Below are positions 1-8,005 of a stretch of 64,000 bases of DNA, in pieces. Below the pieces are notes generated by a model. The model made no database searches. It had not been told where the DNA came from and saw only the letters and a list, made by a program, of their open reading frames with translations. Positions within the stretch are counted from its first letter, which is position 1; each line of letters starts with the position of its first letter. The translations under genes and the position numbers were made by a program. The stretch is from assembly GCF_051513965.1 (NCBI RefSeq), contig NZ_CP195847.1, forward strand, positions 124,001-188,000, read 5' to 3'. This DNA is from Paramicrobacterium sp051513965. GTDB taxonomy: Bacteria > Actinomycetota > Actinomycetes > Actinomycetales > Microbacteriaceae.

Positions 1-308
1 CCTCCACGGACTCATTCGGTCCGCTCGCCCCTCTGCGCGACGGGTTGGGATTCATCGGAGGGAGCGGGTGTCCGCACTACCTCGGTGAAGTGGATCGACG
101 CGAGAAGTACATCGGATGGGTCGCCTCGGGCGAGCTTCCTGACGGATATGCCGTCGACGAGCACGCAGCGATCGTCATGCGCGACGGCGAACTCGTCGAG
201 GCGATCGCGGAGCAGCCGAATCGGCCCGTCTTCCATGTGCGACGTGAGGGAGATCGGGCGATCGAGGAGCCGATTTCGGTGCGGATGCTGCCCGGCGCAG
301 CATCCTGA
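1..308 (+). CDS. Peptidase E-like (S51) serine dipeptidase, 3' part
   Basis: The frame is open from the window edge to TGA at 306-308, leaving about 101 C-terminal residues; the start and the nucleophile-serine region lie outside. The fragment begins STDSFGPLAPL, continues with GSGCPHYLGE near residue 20 and GYAVDEHAAIVMRDGELVE further on. In S51 peptidases (PepE, cyanophycinase relatives) the TDSFG and CPHY segments form part of the active-site core, and the His of CPHY is likely the catalytic one. These cytosolic enzymes cleave N-terminal Asp-X dipeptides. No terminator hairpin was seen before the next gene 80 nt downstream. Family assignment rests on motif recognition only; substrate is inferred. 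Confidence 0.75.
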   Translation, partial: STDSFGPLAPLRDGLGFIGGSGCPHYLGEVDRREKYIGWVASGELPDGYAVDEHAAIVMRDGELVEAIAEQPNRPVFHVRREGDRAIEEPISVRMLPGAAS

Positions 309-389
309 TTTGCTGAGTTCAAACTGGGCGTTACCTCTTTGTGAGGTTTCACCATCCCGCTCGGGGAATATGCGCGGCAGACTAGGAGT

Positions 390-1424
390 ATGGCGTCAAT
401 TCTGCTGCATTCCGATCGACTTGAAATCAAGCTGACCGCGGCAGAGAGAGTTCTTGCTCGGCGCAAGGAGTCCGTTGTGATTCCGCGCGACAGCATCCGC
501 TCGGTCTCTCTGACGGATGACCCGTGGATCTGGGTGCGCGGCGTTCGAGCCCCCGGCACTGCTGTGCCGCTGACGCTTGCGGTCGGGCAGTGGAAGTTCC
601 ACGGAGGCAAAGACTTCCTCGTGCTGAAGGGGCCGCGCCCGGCGGTCGTGATCGACCTCGTCGGGGAGGAGTTCCGCCGCGTGCTCGTGTCGACGAGCAA
701 GGGCGTCGAGCTCATCGCCGCACTGCGTCTCGAAGAGCGCAAGCCGCACAAGGTGCGTGTTCACCGCGCGCAGCCGCGCACGAAGACGGTTGCGTCCGTG
801 GCCGGGCAGGATGCCGGTCAGAAGACGAGCGGCCGCAAGTCGCAGCAGAAGAAGCGCGAGGTGCAGAAGGCGGCGAAGGACGCAGCGAAGGGCGCAGCGA
901 AGGCTGCTCCGAAGAGTGCGTCGAAGGACGGGCCGGAGACCGCTCGGAAGGCCACGACAGACGCGGCGAAGGAGGCCTCGGGTGCCACTGCCGGCGCCTC
1001 GAAGGGAGCCGCAGTAAAGAAGACTGCGAAGGCGGGTGGCTCAAAGCCCGGCGGGCCAAAGGCGGCCGCATCAAAGGCTGCCGGGTCGAAGGCTGCTGAG
1101 TCGAAAGCCACCGGGTCGAAGGCTGCGAAGTCTGATGCGCCGAAGGGTACGACAACCGGTGCCTCGAAGGCAGGTTCAGCCAAGGCAGGTTCAGCCAAGG
1201 CAGATTCAGCCAAGGCGGGTTCGGCGAAGGCAGATTCGGCGAAGGCTGAGGCGACCTCGAAGCCGGCGACGTCGCGTGCGTCGAAGGACGGTACCGCTCA
1301 GAGCAGCTCACGGACGTCGACGCGTGCCAGCTCCAAGAAGTCAGGTTCGAAGAGTTCATCGACGAAGAACCCCTCTGCGTCTGAGGCAGACGGCAATGAC
1401 GGTCAGTCGAGTAGCGAAGGCTGA
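390..1424 (+). CDS. Hypothetical protein with Lys/Ala/Ser-rich histone H1-like tail
   Basis: 344 residues in two parts. Residues 1-110 are a compact domain (SILLHSDRLEIKLTAAERVL, then IPRDSIRSVSLTDDPW and VVIDLVGEEFRRVLV) that I do not assign to a named family; similar small domains occur in other actinobacteria. Residues 115-344 are low complexity, rich in K, A, S and G without aromatics, like the tails of histone H1 or actinobacterial HU fused to PAKKA repeats. The DNA there carries five tandem 15-nt units (1170-1244) encoding A-G/D-S-A-K. AGGAG lies only one base before the ATG, too close for a normal ribosome site, so the transcript may be leaderless. DNA binding by the tail is inference from composition. 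Confidence 0.7.
   Translation: MASILLHSDRLEIKLTAAERVLARRKESVVIPRDSIRSVSLTDDPWIWVRGVRAPGTAVPLTLAVGQWKFHGGKDFLVLKGPRPAVVIDLVGEEFRRVLVSTSKGVELIAALRLEERKPHKVRVHRAQPRTKTVASVAGQDAGQKTSGRKSQQKKREVQKAAKDAAKGAAKAAPKSASKDGPETARKATTDAAKEASGATAGASKGAAVKKTAKAGGSKPGGPKAAASKAAGSKAAESKATGSKAAKSDAPKGTTTGASKAGSAKAGSAKADSAKAGSAKADSAKAEATSKPATSRASKDGTAQSSSRTSTRASSKKSGSKSSSTKNPSASEADGNDGQSSSEG
1170..1244 (+). repeat. Five tandem 15-nt units inside the Lys/Ala-rich tail
   Basis: Units at 1170, 1185, 1200, 1215 and 1230, each reading GCAGGTTCAGCCAAG or a close variant and encoding A-G-S-A-K or A-D-S-A-K. The in-frame 15-nt period means copy number can change by slippage without a frameshift. Confidence 0.85.
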
Positions 1425-1438
1425 CACAGCGAGCCAGC

Positions 1439-1494
1439 GTCACTAGGTCACTAGGTCATCACTAGGACACTAGCGGTGCTAGGTCACTGCGTCA
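1439..1494. repeat. CTAGG(T/A)CA short repeats at the gene junction
   Basis: The 60-nt gap between two convergent genes carries CTAGG or CTAGC near 1443, 1451, 1462, 1470 and 1478, mostly as CACTAGGTCA. The last copies lie next to the 3' end of the reductase gene on the minus strand. CTAG is normally rare in high-GC bacterial DNA, so the cluster stands out. No hairpin plus T-run is visible. Confidence 0.6.
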
Positions 1495-2491
1495 CATCGA
1501 TGACACTGCGGCCCCGGACAGACCCCGCGAGCACCTGCTCCGCGACCGACCGGGCGTCCGCGAGAGCGTAGATCTCGGTCATTCCGTCGAGGAGGTCCGG
1601 ATCGAGGTTCTGCGCAAGACGCGTCCACGCCTCCTCGCGCAGCTCGTGCGGAGCATCCACTGAATTGATTCCCGCGAGCGTGATGCCTCTCAGGATGAAG
1701 GGTACGACAGTCGCAGGCAGGTCCGAACCCTGCGCCAGACCGCACGACGTGACGATGCCGCCATAGCGCGTCTGAGCGAGAGCGTTCGCGAGGGTCGTGC
1801 TTCCGACAGCATCCGCCACCGCCGCCCACCGCGACTTCTGCAGCGGTTTGCCGACTTCGTCACTCAACTCGTGGCGATCGATGACATCCGTGGCGCCGAG
1901 GCGGCGCAGGTAGTCGCCCTCCGTGTCAGCCCGCCCCGTGGAGGCGACGACCTCATAGCCGAGGTGCGCGAGAAGCGCGATCGTGATCGATCCGACACCA
2001 CCAGCCGCACCGGTCACGAGGATAGGGCCGTCGCCCGCCCGCACACCGTGCTTCTCGATCGCGAGCACGCCGAGCATCGCGGTGAAACCCGCGGTTCCGA
2101 TCGCGGCTGTCTGGCTGGGGGTGAAGCGGTGCGGAACACGAACCAGCTGCGCGCCATCGACCCGGGCCAGCTCGGCGAGGCCGCCGTGACGGCTCTCACC
2201 CAGACCTGCGCCGTTGAGGAGCACGCGGTCTCCCGGCATCCACACCCCCGAATCGGAGGAATGGACGGTGCCCACCACATCGATTCCGGGAATCATCGGC
2301 CATTCGCGCACGATTCCGGGTCTGCCCGTCAGCGCCATGGCGTCTTTGAAGTTGATGCTGGATGCCGCCACGTCGACCCACGTGTCGCCCTCCGCCAGCA
2401 CGTCCGGCTCGAGGTCGTTCAGCGCGGCAGACTGCTGCGGCTTCCCCTCGGCATCCGTCGTCTTCTCGATCCACCATCCGCGAAACGTCAT
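1484..2491 (-). CDS. AcuI/YhdH-type acrylyl-CoA reductase-like quinone oxidoreductase
   Basis: 335-residue MDR-superfamily oxidoreductase of the YhdH/AcuI branch, cytosolic and NADPH-linked; family members reduce acrylyl-CoA to propionyl-CoA. Seen: N-terminal GroES-like fold with SSINFKDAMALTGRPG and MIPGIDVVGTV (residues 45-75), GDRVLLNGAGLGE near 90, the nucleotide-binding GAAGGVGSITIALLAHLGYEV near residue 160, SCGLAQGSDLPATVVPFILR near 250, and the C-terminal GRSVIDV ending. No zinc ligands are expected in this branch and none are seen. It is divergent from the decayed TetR gene. Propionyl-CoA output would fit the prpDBC operon later in the window, but that link is inference. Confidence 0.85.
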   Translation of the reverse strand: MTFRGWWIEKTTDAEGKPQQSAALNDLEPDVLAEGDTWVDVAASSINFKDAMALTGRPGIVREWPMIPGIDVVGTVHSSDSGVWMPGDRVLLNGAGLGESRHGGLAELARVDGAQLVRVPHRFTPSQTAAIGTAGFTAMLGVLAIEKHGVRAGDGPILVTGAAGGVGSITIALLAHLGYEVVASTGRADTEGDYLRRLGATDVIDRHELSDEVGKPLQKSRWAAVADAVGSTTLANALAQTRYGGIVTSCGLAQGSDLPATVVPFILRGITLAGINSVDAPHELREEAWTRLAQNLDPDLLDGMTEIYALADARSVAEQVLAGSVRGRSVIDVTQ

Positions 2492-2549
2492 ACAGCCAAC
2501 CTAGGCACGGTGCCGTGGGGACACAAGGAATTGCGCGAGAGAGCGAAAC

Positions 2550-3137
2550 GTGATCGGGCCCCCTTGCCGAACGCTATACACGCGTATAGTCTCGCTCATC
2601 CGCCACCACTTCGGCTCGAAGGACGAGCTGCGGCGCAGCTGCGATGACGAGGTGCTTCGTCGGTACCGAGAGCTCAAGGTGACGAGCATGCGACGGTCGC
2701 CCGGCCCGATGTTCGGTGACGTCGCGGCGGATCCCGCAGGCGTCCTTCTCGCCTATGTCGTGCGCGCGGTGAGCGTGGGCGGCGCCCCCGCCCGGCGCTT
2801 CTTCGACCACTTCGTCGAGGAGTCCCGTGCGGTCATGGCCGAGGCCGTGGACTCGGGACTCGTGGTTCCGAGCGACGATGACGATGCCCGAACTCGGCAG
2901 CTGGTCGCCATGCTGCTCGGTTCGTACATCGTGCAGTTCGCGTTGGATCCCGCGCTCGACAGCGACGACCCGGGCGGCACTCTGCAACGGGCCATGAGGA
3001 CGAACATGCTGCCGCTGCTCGAGATCTTCACTCACGGCGTCTTCGCCGACGACCGCTATCTGGCGGCGTATCGCGAATACGTCGAGAACGAGGCTCCGCA
3101 GAGCGCGGAGAGTCGGGAAGGAGAGGACGATGACTGA
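2550..3137 (+). pseudogene. TetR-family regulator, DNA-binding N-terminus deleted
   Basis: The frame matches a TetR protein only from SLIRHHFGSKDELR (2592 on), the end of the HTH domain and start of helix 4; then come the ligand-binding helices to the stop at 3137. TetR proteins carry about 30-40 residues before this point (helix 1 to the recognition helix). These are missing, and the DNA upstream is promoter-like, so a deletion appears to have joined promoter and mid-gene. The encoded protein could not bind DNA. The gene overlaps the ABC ATPase start (ATG 3130) by 8 nt, so the three genes were one operon. The two following genes are also broken. Confidence 0.75.
2564..2590 (+). promoter_or_regulatory. 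Candidate promoter with embedded TetR-type operator
   Basis: The inverted repeat CTATAC (2574-2579), four-base spacer, GTATAG (2584-2589) overlaps a good -10 hexamer TATAGT (2585-2590). TTGCCG at 2564-2569 is a possible -35, with a short 15-nt spacing. An operator over the core promoter is the usual layout for TetR autorepression. It runs directly into the middle of the truncated TetR reading frame with no room for the gene's own 5' end. Confidence 0.5.
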
Positions 3138-3926
3138 TCACGCCATCGAGGTCGCAGGTCTCGTCAAGACGTTCGGCCGGTCGAGGGCGCTCGACGGGCT
3201 CGATCTCACCGTCGAGACCGGCAGCATCGCGGGGTTTCTCGGGCCGAACGGCTCCGGCAAATCCACGACGATCCGCATTCTGCTCGGACTGCTGCGCGCA
3301 GATTCGGGCCGCGCGAGGCTTCTCGGCGGTGATCCATGGCAGGATGCCGTGACGCTGCACCGCCGCATCGCCTACGTTCCGGGAGACGTCACAAGCGAGC
3401 GCGCACGTACTCGAAGGGAAACCGACAGAAGGTCGCGCTCGTCGCGGCGCTGTCATCGCGCGCAGAGCTGCTGATTCTCGACGAACCGACCTCGGGACTC
3501 GATCCGCTCATGGAGCGCATCTTCACGGAGTGCGTCCGCGAGGCTGCGCACGAGGGCCGCAGTGTGCTGCTGTCGAGCCACATCTTCGCGGAGGTGGAGG
3601 CGCTGTGCGACACGATCACCATCATCCGGGAGGGGCGCACGGTCGAATCCGGGACCCTGGCCGAGCTGAGACACCTGCACCGCAGCACGATGTCGGTGAC
3701 GACGGATGCCAGTGAGGCAGCGTTCCGCGAGCTCCCCGGCATCGCCGACCTCACCTCCGAGGGCGACCGGGTGACGTTCACAGTGAGCGATGCCGATCTT
3801 CCCGCGGTGCTGGGGCGTCTCGCCGAGCTGAGGCCGCGGTCGGTCGTGTCGGCGCCGCCGTCGCTCGAAGATCTCTTTCTGCGGCACTACGGTGCCCCCG
3901 CACCTGACCGGACGGAGGCATCATGA
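3130..3926 (+). pseudogene. ABC exporter ATPase, internal deletion plus frameshift
   Basis: The first frame (from ATG 3130) carries VKTFGRSRALDGLDLTV and Walker A GPNGSGKST (about residue 38) up to RRIAYVPGDVTS near 3395. The match then jumps to another frame at RTYSKGNRQKVALVAAL (signature motif, about 3407), followed by Walker B LLILDEPTSGLDP and the H-loop SSHIFAEVEAL. Between YVPGD and YSKGN intact relatives have roughly 45-60 residues of helical domain. Here only a few remain, so an out-of-frame deletion removed most of it. Neither a full ATPase nor a simple frameshift repair is possible. Stop at 3924-3926, overlapping the permease start at 3923. Confidence 0.85.
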
Positions 3927-5607
3927 GCCACGTGGCCGCCAGCCGACCGACCAGGCGCCATGCCGGCCGCGCCGACCGTCGAGAGCGCGAGCGGTCAGAG
4001 CTCCGTGGGCGGCGCGGCAGTCACGCGTTCACCGGGTTCTGGACGATGTGCCGGTTCTTCCTCCGACGCAACTGGGTCAGGATGCTCGTCTGGATCATCG
4101 TTCTCACCGCGCTCGTACCCGCGACCAACGCCTCGCAGCGTGAGGCCTTTCCGACCGAGCAGTCACGGGAGGAGTACGCGCAGATCGCGAACACGCCGGC
4201 CATCGCATCGATGACCGGTCTGCCGTACGCGGCCGACACGTACGGCGGCATCCTCGTCATCAAACTCTGGATGACCATTGCGATCGCAGCCGTGTTCGCC
4301 GTGATCTTCCTCGTCACACGCAACGGCCGCGCCGACGAGGAAGCCGGTCGCACCGAGCTGCTGCGCGCGGGAGTCCTCGGCCGACACGCGGCGACCCTGG
4401 CGAACGTCACCGTGGTCTCTGCGTTCGGTGTCGTGCTTGGCGGCGCAATCGGGACGGCTGCGGCCGCGTGTGACCTCGACATCGGCGGCTCCGTCGTGCT
4501 CGGGGGCGGCATCGCGGGTCTGGCACTGGCATTCGTCGGCATCACGGCGCTCTGCGGCCAGCTGACGTTGACCCCGCGCGGCGCCAACACCATCGCCGCC
4601 CTCGTGCTGGCGGCGGCATACCTTGTGCGTGCGATCGCTGACGTGGAGGCCGACGGGTCGGAGCCGCATCCGCTCAGCTGGGCGTCGCCGATCGGGTGGG
4701 CGCAGAACATGCGTCCGTACGGCGACGAGTCGTGGTGGCCGTTCGCGCTGCTCGTCGGTCTCGGGGTCGGAGGATGCTGCGTCGCACTCGCCGTCGAAGC
4801 ACGCCGTGACCTCGGAGCCGGCGTTCTTCCCCAGCGCCCCGGTGCACCCTGGGCGAGTGCGCTGCTCGTCACACCCATCGGCCTCGTGCTGCGTCTCGAA
4901 CGCTCGGCACTGATCGGGTGGTCCTCGGGCTCGCCGTGAGCGGTGCGTTCCTCGGCGGCATCGTGACAGACATGGCCGACATGGTCGACAGCAGCAATCC
5001 CTACGTCGAAGCGTTCACGGGCGGCGGAGACGATGTGCTCGGCTCGCTCGTCGAGCTGTTTCTGCTGTTCAACGCGCTGCTGGTCGGTGGCTTCGCGGTG
5101 CAGTGAGCGTCTCGGTTGCGCCTCGATGAGGCATCCGGGCGTCTCGAAGCTCAGCTCGCCGGTTCGCTGTCACGCTGGCGCGTGCTGGCGGCGACCCTCA
5201 GCGTCACCGTCGTATGGTCTGTGATCCTGCTCGTCGTGAGCGGCGCGGCAATGGGTGCGGCGTTCGGGAAGGGCGGCGCCGCAGGGCGCTTCGCTCTTGC
5301 TGCACTCGGTTACCTGCCGTCGGTCGCGGTCGTGATCGGCCTCGTCGCGGCGCTGACGGCCGTGCTGCCGAGGGCGGCGCTCGCCGTCTCCTGGTCGATC
5401 TACGGGGCAAGCGCGGTGGTTGCCATGTTCGGCGGGGTGCTCGGGCTCGCCGACGAGGTGATCGATGCGACGGTCTTCGCCGCGACGCCGAAGTTGCTGG
5501 TCCCCGACGTCGACGCCGCTCCGCTCGTGGTGCTCTCGATCATCGCCGCGGTGCTCGTCGTGATCGGGTTGGTGAGGTTTCGACAGCGGGACCTCACGAC
5601 CGCCTAG
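3923..5607 (+). pseudogene. ABC-2 exporter permease, frameshift and in-frame stop
   Basis: A permease of about 540 residues with a dozen predicted membrane segments, in pieces. Part one (3923-4939) ends in SALIGWSSGSP. The true continuation GLAVSGAFLGGIVTDMADMV is one frame back (from about 4918), consistent with loss of one base near 4920. That frame reaches an in-frame TGA at 5104-5106 (FAVQ, stop, ASRLRLDEASGRLEAQL), after which the same frame resumes and runs to 5607. The family is the actinobacterial tetronasin/antibiotic exporter type encoded with TetR and ATPase. Two independent lesions here plus those upstream indicate a dead operon rather than sequencing error. Confidence 0.8.
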
Positions 5608-5615
5608 AGGCCGGG

Positions 5616-7040
5616 TCAGTCGAAGATGTCGCCCATGTCCTCGAGCAGACCGCCGATGACCATGCCGCCGAGGATGCCCGTGAGCATGTCGCCCCCGCCC
5701 ATTCCGCCGCGCCGGCCGCCGAAGCCGCCGCGCATGCCCGGCCCCATTCCGCTGCCGTAGCCTCCGGGCATGCCGCCGAAGCCCTGTGTGTGCCGCTGGA
5801 TGTCTTCGTGCGCGAGCCGCGCGGCCTCAGATGCGAGGGATGCCGAGCGGCGCGCAGACCCGAGGGAGGTCTGTGTGTCTGTCTCGCCGCGGGCCTGCTC
5901 GAGCGTGCGCTGCGCTTCCGCGAGGCGCGTTCTGGCGTCGGGGCCGATCGGCGCGCGGTAGTCGTCCACCAGGTGGTGTGCCGCGGTGATCTGTCGTTCG
6001 GCGTCAGCGATCGCGTTGTCGCGCTGAGCGCGCAGCCGTTCGGCATCCGCCTTGCGCTCCGAGATCCGGGCGATCACCGCGTCGAGCGCTGTGTTGGCGT
6101 CGCGGAGCGCGGAGAGCGTCTGGAACGGATCGTATGCGCCGGTTCGCCGGCTCGCGGCATCCGTCTCGCGCTGCAGCCTGCCGATCGCCTTGTCGAGCTC
6201 GGCTGATCGCTCGGGCATCGCGCGGGCGACCTCGAGGTCACCGCGCGAGTCGTCGATCACCGCCGCGAGCGTGGACTCGGCCTTCAGCGCCTCCATCTCG
6301 AAGTCGTTCACCGCGCGAACGAGACCGTCGGCGCGCGTCACGCTCTCGCGAGCGACGCCGAGTGCCTTGCCGGCCGGAACGGCGAGGTTCTGAGCCTGCT
6401 TCTCCTCGCCGATCGTGAGGGAGCGTTCAGCGAACTCGAGCAGGCGCTCTGCCTGCTCCACGTTCGCCGCGATCGGACGCAGCGCCGATTCGGCGTAGCG
6501 CCCCGAGGCACCCTCCAACGCGGATCGGGCCGGACCGACGGTGGTGCGCACGTTCTCGATGTCGCGGCGCGTCTGCTGCACGGCATCCGGAAACCCTCGC
6601 ATCGTGTCGCGCAGCCCGGCGACGTACGCGTTCTCCTCCGCGAGACGTGTGTCGATCGTGCGGCAGCGGTCGACGATGCCCTGTGACATTTGCCGACGCT
6701 CGTCGTCGGTGTCGGGCTTCTCGTCGAACAGCAGCTGGTTGATGCGGAACGCTTCGGTGAGGAGCCCTCGGACCTCGGCGAGCGTGCCGCTGTAGCGCGA
6801 CACCACGGCCTCGCCGAACTCCGCCGTGATGAAGCCGAGTTCGTCGCCTGCGAGGCGCACGCGCTCATCCGCACGAACGAGAGCCTGACCGGCATCCGTC
6901 ACCTGTGCATCGATCGCCGCGCTGGCCTCCCGCCGCTGCTGCAGCGCGCGGTTCTTTGACCGCTTCGACATGACGAAATAGGCGACGGCACCCGCGCCGA
7001 GGATCGCCGCGAGCAGCACCACGATGAGGAGCGATTCCAT
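5616..7040 (-). CDS. Membrane-anchored coiled-coil protein with Gly/Met-rich C-terminus
   Basis: 474 residues. Residues 1-23 form one membrane segment (LLIVVLLAAILGAGAVAYFV) followed by KRSKNR, so the bulk should be cytoplasmic. Residues 30-410 are helical and heptad-like, rich in A, R, E, D (for example RADERVRLAGDELGFITAEF, and AQRTLEQARGETDTQTSL). The last 60 residues are GFGGMPGGYGSGMGPGMRGG-type sequence ending GGLLEDMGDIFD. It resembles the C-terminal part of actinobacterial TPM-domain proteins but has no TPM domain in front: the start is 143 nt from the neighbouring permease with no such sequence between. No function is assigned. It lies tail-to-tail with the dead exporter. Confidence 0.7.
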   Translation of the reverse strand: MESLLIVVLLAAILGAGAVAYFVMSKRSKNRALQQRREASAAIDAQVTDAGQALVRADERVRLAGDELGFITAEFGEAVVSRYSGTLAEVRGLLTEAFRINQLLFDEKPDTDDERRQMSQGIVDRCRTIDTRLAEENAYVAGLRDTMRGFPDAVQQTRRDIENVRTTVGPARSALEGASGRYAESALRPIAANVEQAERLLEFAERSLTIGEEKQAQNLAVPAGKALGVARESVTRADGLVRAVNDFEMEALKAESTLAAVIDDSRGDLEVARAMPERSAELDKAIGRLQRETDAASRRTGAYDPFQTLSALRDANTALDAVIARISERKADAERLRAQRDNAIADAERQITAAHHLVDDYRAPIGPDARTRLAEAQRTLEQARGETDTQTSLGSARRSASLASEAARLAHEDIQRHTQGFGGMPGGYGSGMGPGMRGGFGGRRGGMGGGDMLTGILGGMVIGGLLEDMGDIFD

Positions 7041-7183
7041 GAGGAGATCCTACGGCGTCAGGTTTTCAGATGACTGTGCACGGATGCCGCGCCGCGACGC
7101 TCCCCAGACGTCGCGACGCTGCTCGTGCGCTGCTCTGCCGCAGCGTTCGTCATCCGCACTGCCGGTCAGGGGGTGTCTCGTCA

Positions 7184-8005
7184 TCAGGTGATGTCTCGGC
7201 GCCACGTCAGCAGCCAGCCGATCAACGTGATGACGACAGCGATGCCGACCAGCACGAGTCCGCCCTGCCACCACTCGAGCGAGGCTGAACCGCCGTCGAT
7301 CGTGGAGTAGAAGCTCGCGCCGACGAGAGCGTCGCTCGCCGCTCCCGGAAGCCACTTCGTCACCGACCCGATCCAGTCCGCGAGGGCGCCGACCGAACGG
7401 AGGATCGGCTCGACGAACTGCGTGAACGCGATCACGATCACGATCGTCGCGACCTGGTTCGGCACGGTCGCGCCGAGGCCGACGCCGAGCGCCGCCCAGA
7501 TCGCCATCGCGAGCACCGAGCGGGCGACGAGCGCCCACGTGTCGCCCGAGTCGAGCGCCGTGTCGATGTCGAACGCCGCGAGCGCCGCGCCGCCGAGCCC
7601 CACGGTCGCAATCATCGCGACCACGCCGTAACCGGCGCCCGCGACGAGCAGCGCCGCCCACTTGGCAGCGAGCACGACGCCGCGTTTGGGCGTCGCGAGG
7701 AAGGTGGGCGTGAGTGTCTGGTGACGGAACTCACCGGTCGTCGCGAGCGCTCCGAGCAGGAAGGGGAAGACGTAGCCGATGCTCGTCGCAAGACTGTAGA
7801 TCATGGGAGCCGAGCCGGTTGTCGGCATCCCCTCGACCCCGCTAGACGCGCCGAGCAGCCCCTTCGAGGTGGCCCCGAGCAGCAGGGCGATGCCGCCGCC
7901 GACCATGCCGACGTAGGCGAACAGGATGAGCAGGAGGATCCACCAGATCCGGGTGGTGAACAGCTTCGTGAACTCGGCGCGGACGCCGCGGATGAACGTG
8001 GTCAC
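7184..8005 (-). CDS. ABC-2 type exporter permease
   Basis: 273 residues with about six membrane segments: one after the FTTRIWWILLL entry near residue 20, then GSAPMIYSLATSIGYVFPFL, the loop TTGEFRHQTLTPTFLATPKR typical of ABC-2 permeases near residue 90, and later segments around 110, 150, 185 and 250. The GTG start at 8005 overlaps the ATPase stop (GTGA), so the two are translationally coupled and form one exporter. The C-terminus ends in LLTWRRDIT, cytoplasmic. Substrate unknown; family members export drugs, lantibiotics or other hydrophobic compounds. Confidence 0.85.
   Translation of the reverse strand: MTTFIRGVRAEFTKLFTTRIWWILLLILFAYVGMVGGGIALLLGATSKGLLGASSGVEGMPTTGSAPMIYSLATSIGYVFPFLLGALATTGEFRHQTLTPTFLATPKRGVVLAAKWAALLVAGAGYGVVAMIATVGLGGAALAAFDIDTALDSGDTWALVARSVLAMAIWAALGVGLGATVPNQVATIVIVIAFTQFVEPILRSVGALADWIGSVTKWLPGAASDALVGASFYSTIDGGSASLEWWQGGLVLVGIAVVITLIGWLLTWRRDIT

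Noticed and set aside
5104..5106. TGA as a recoded (selenocysteine or read-through) codon in the permease
   Set aside because: The same gene has a frameshift upstream and its operon partners are also broken, so a nonsense mutation is the simpler reading; no stem-loop typical of SECIS was noted after it.
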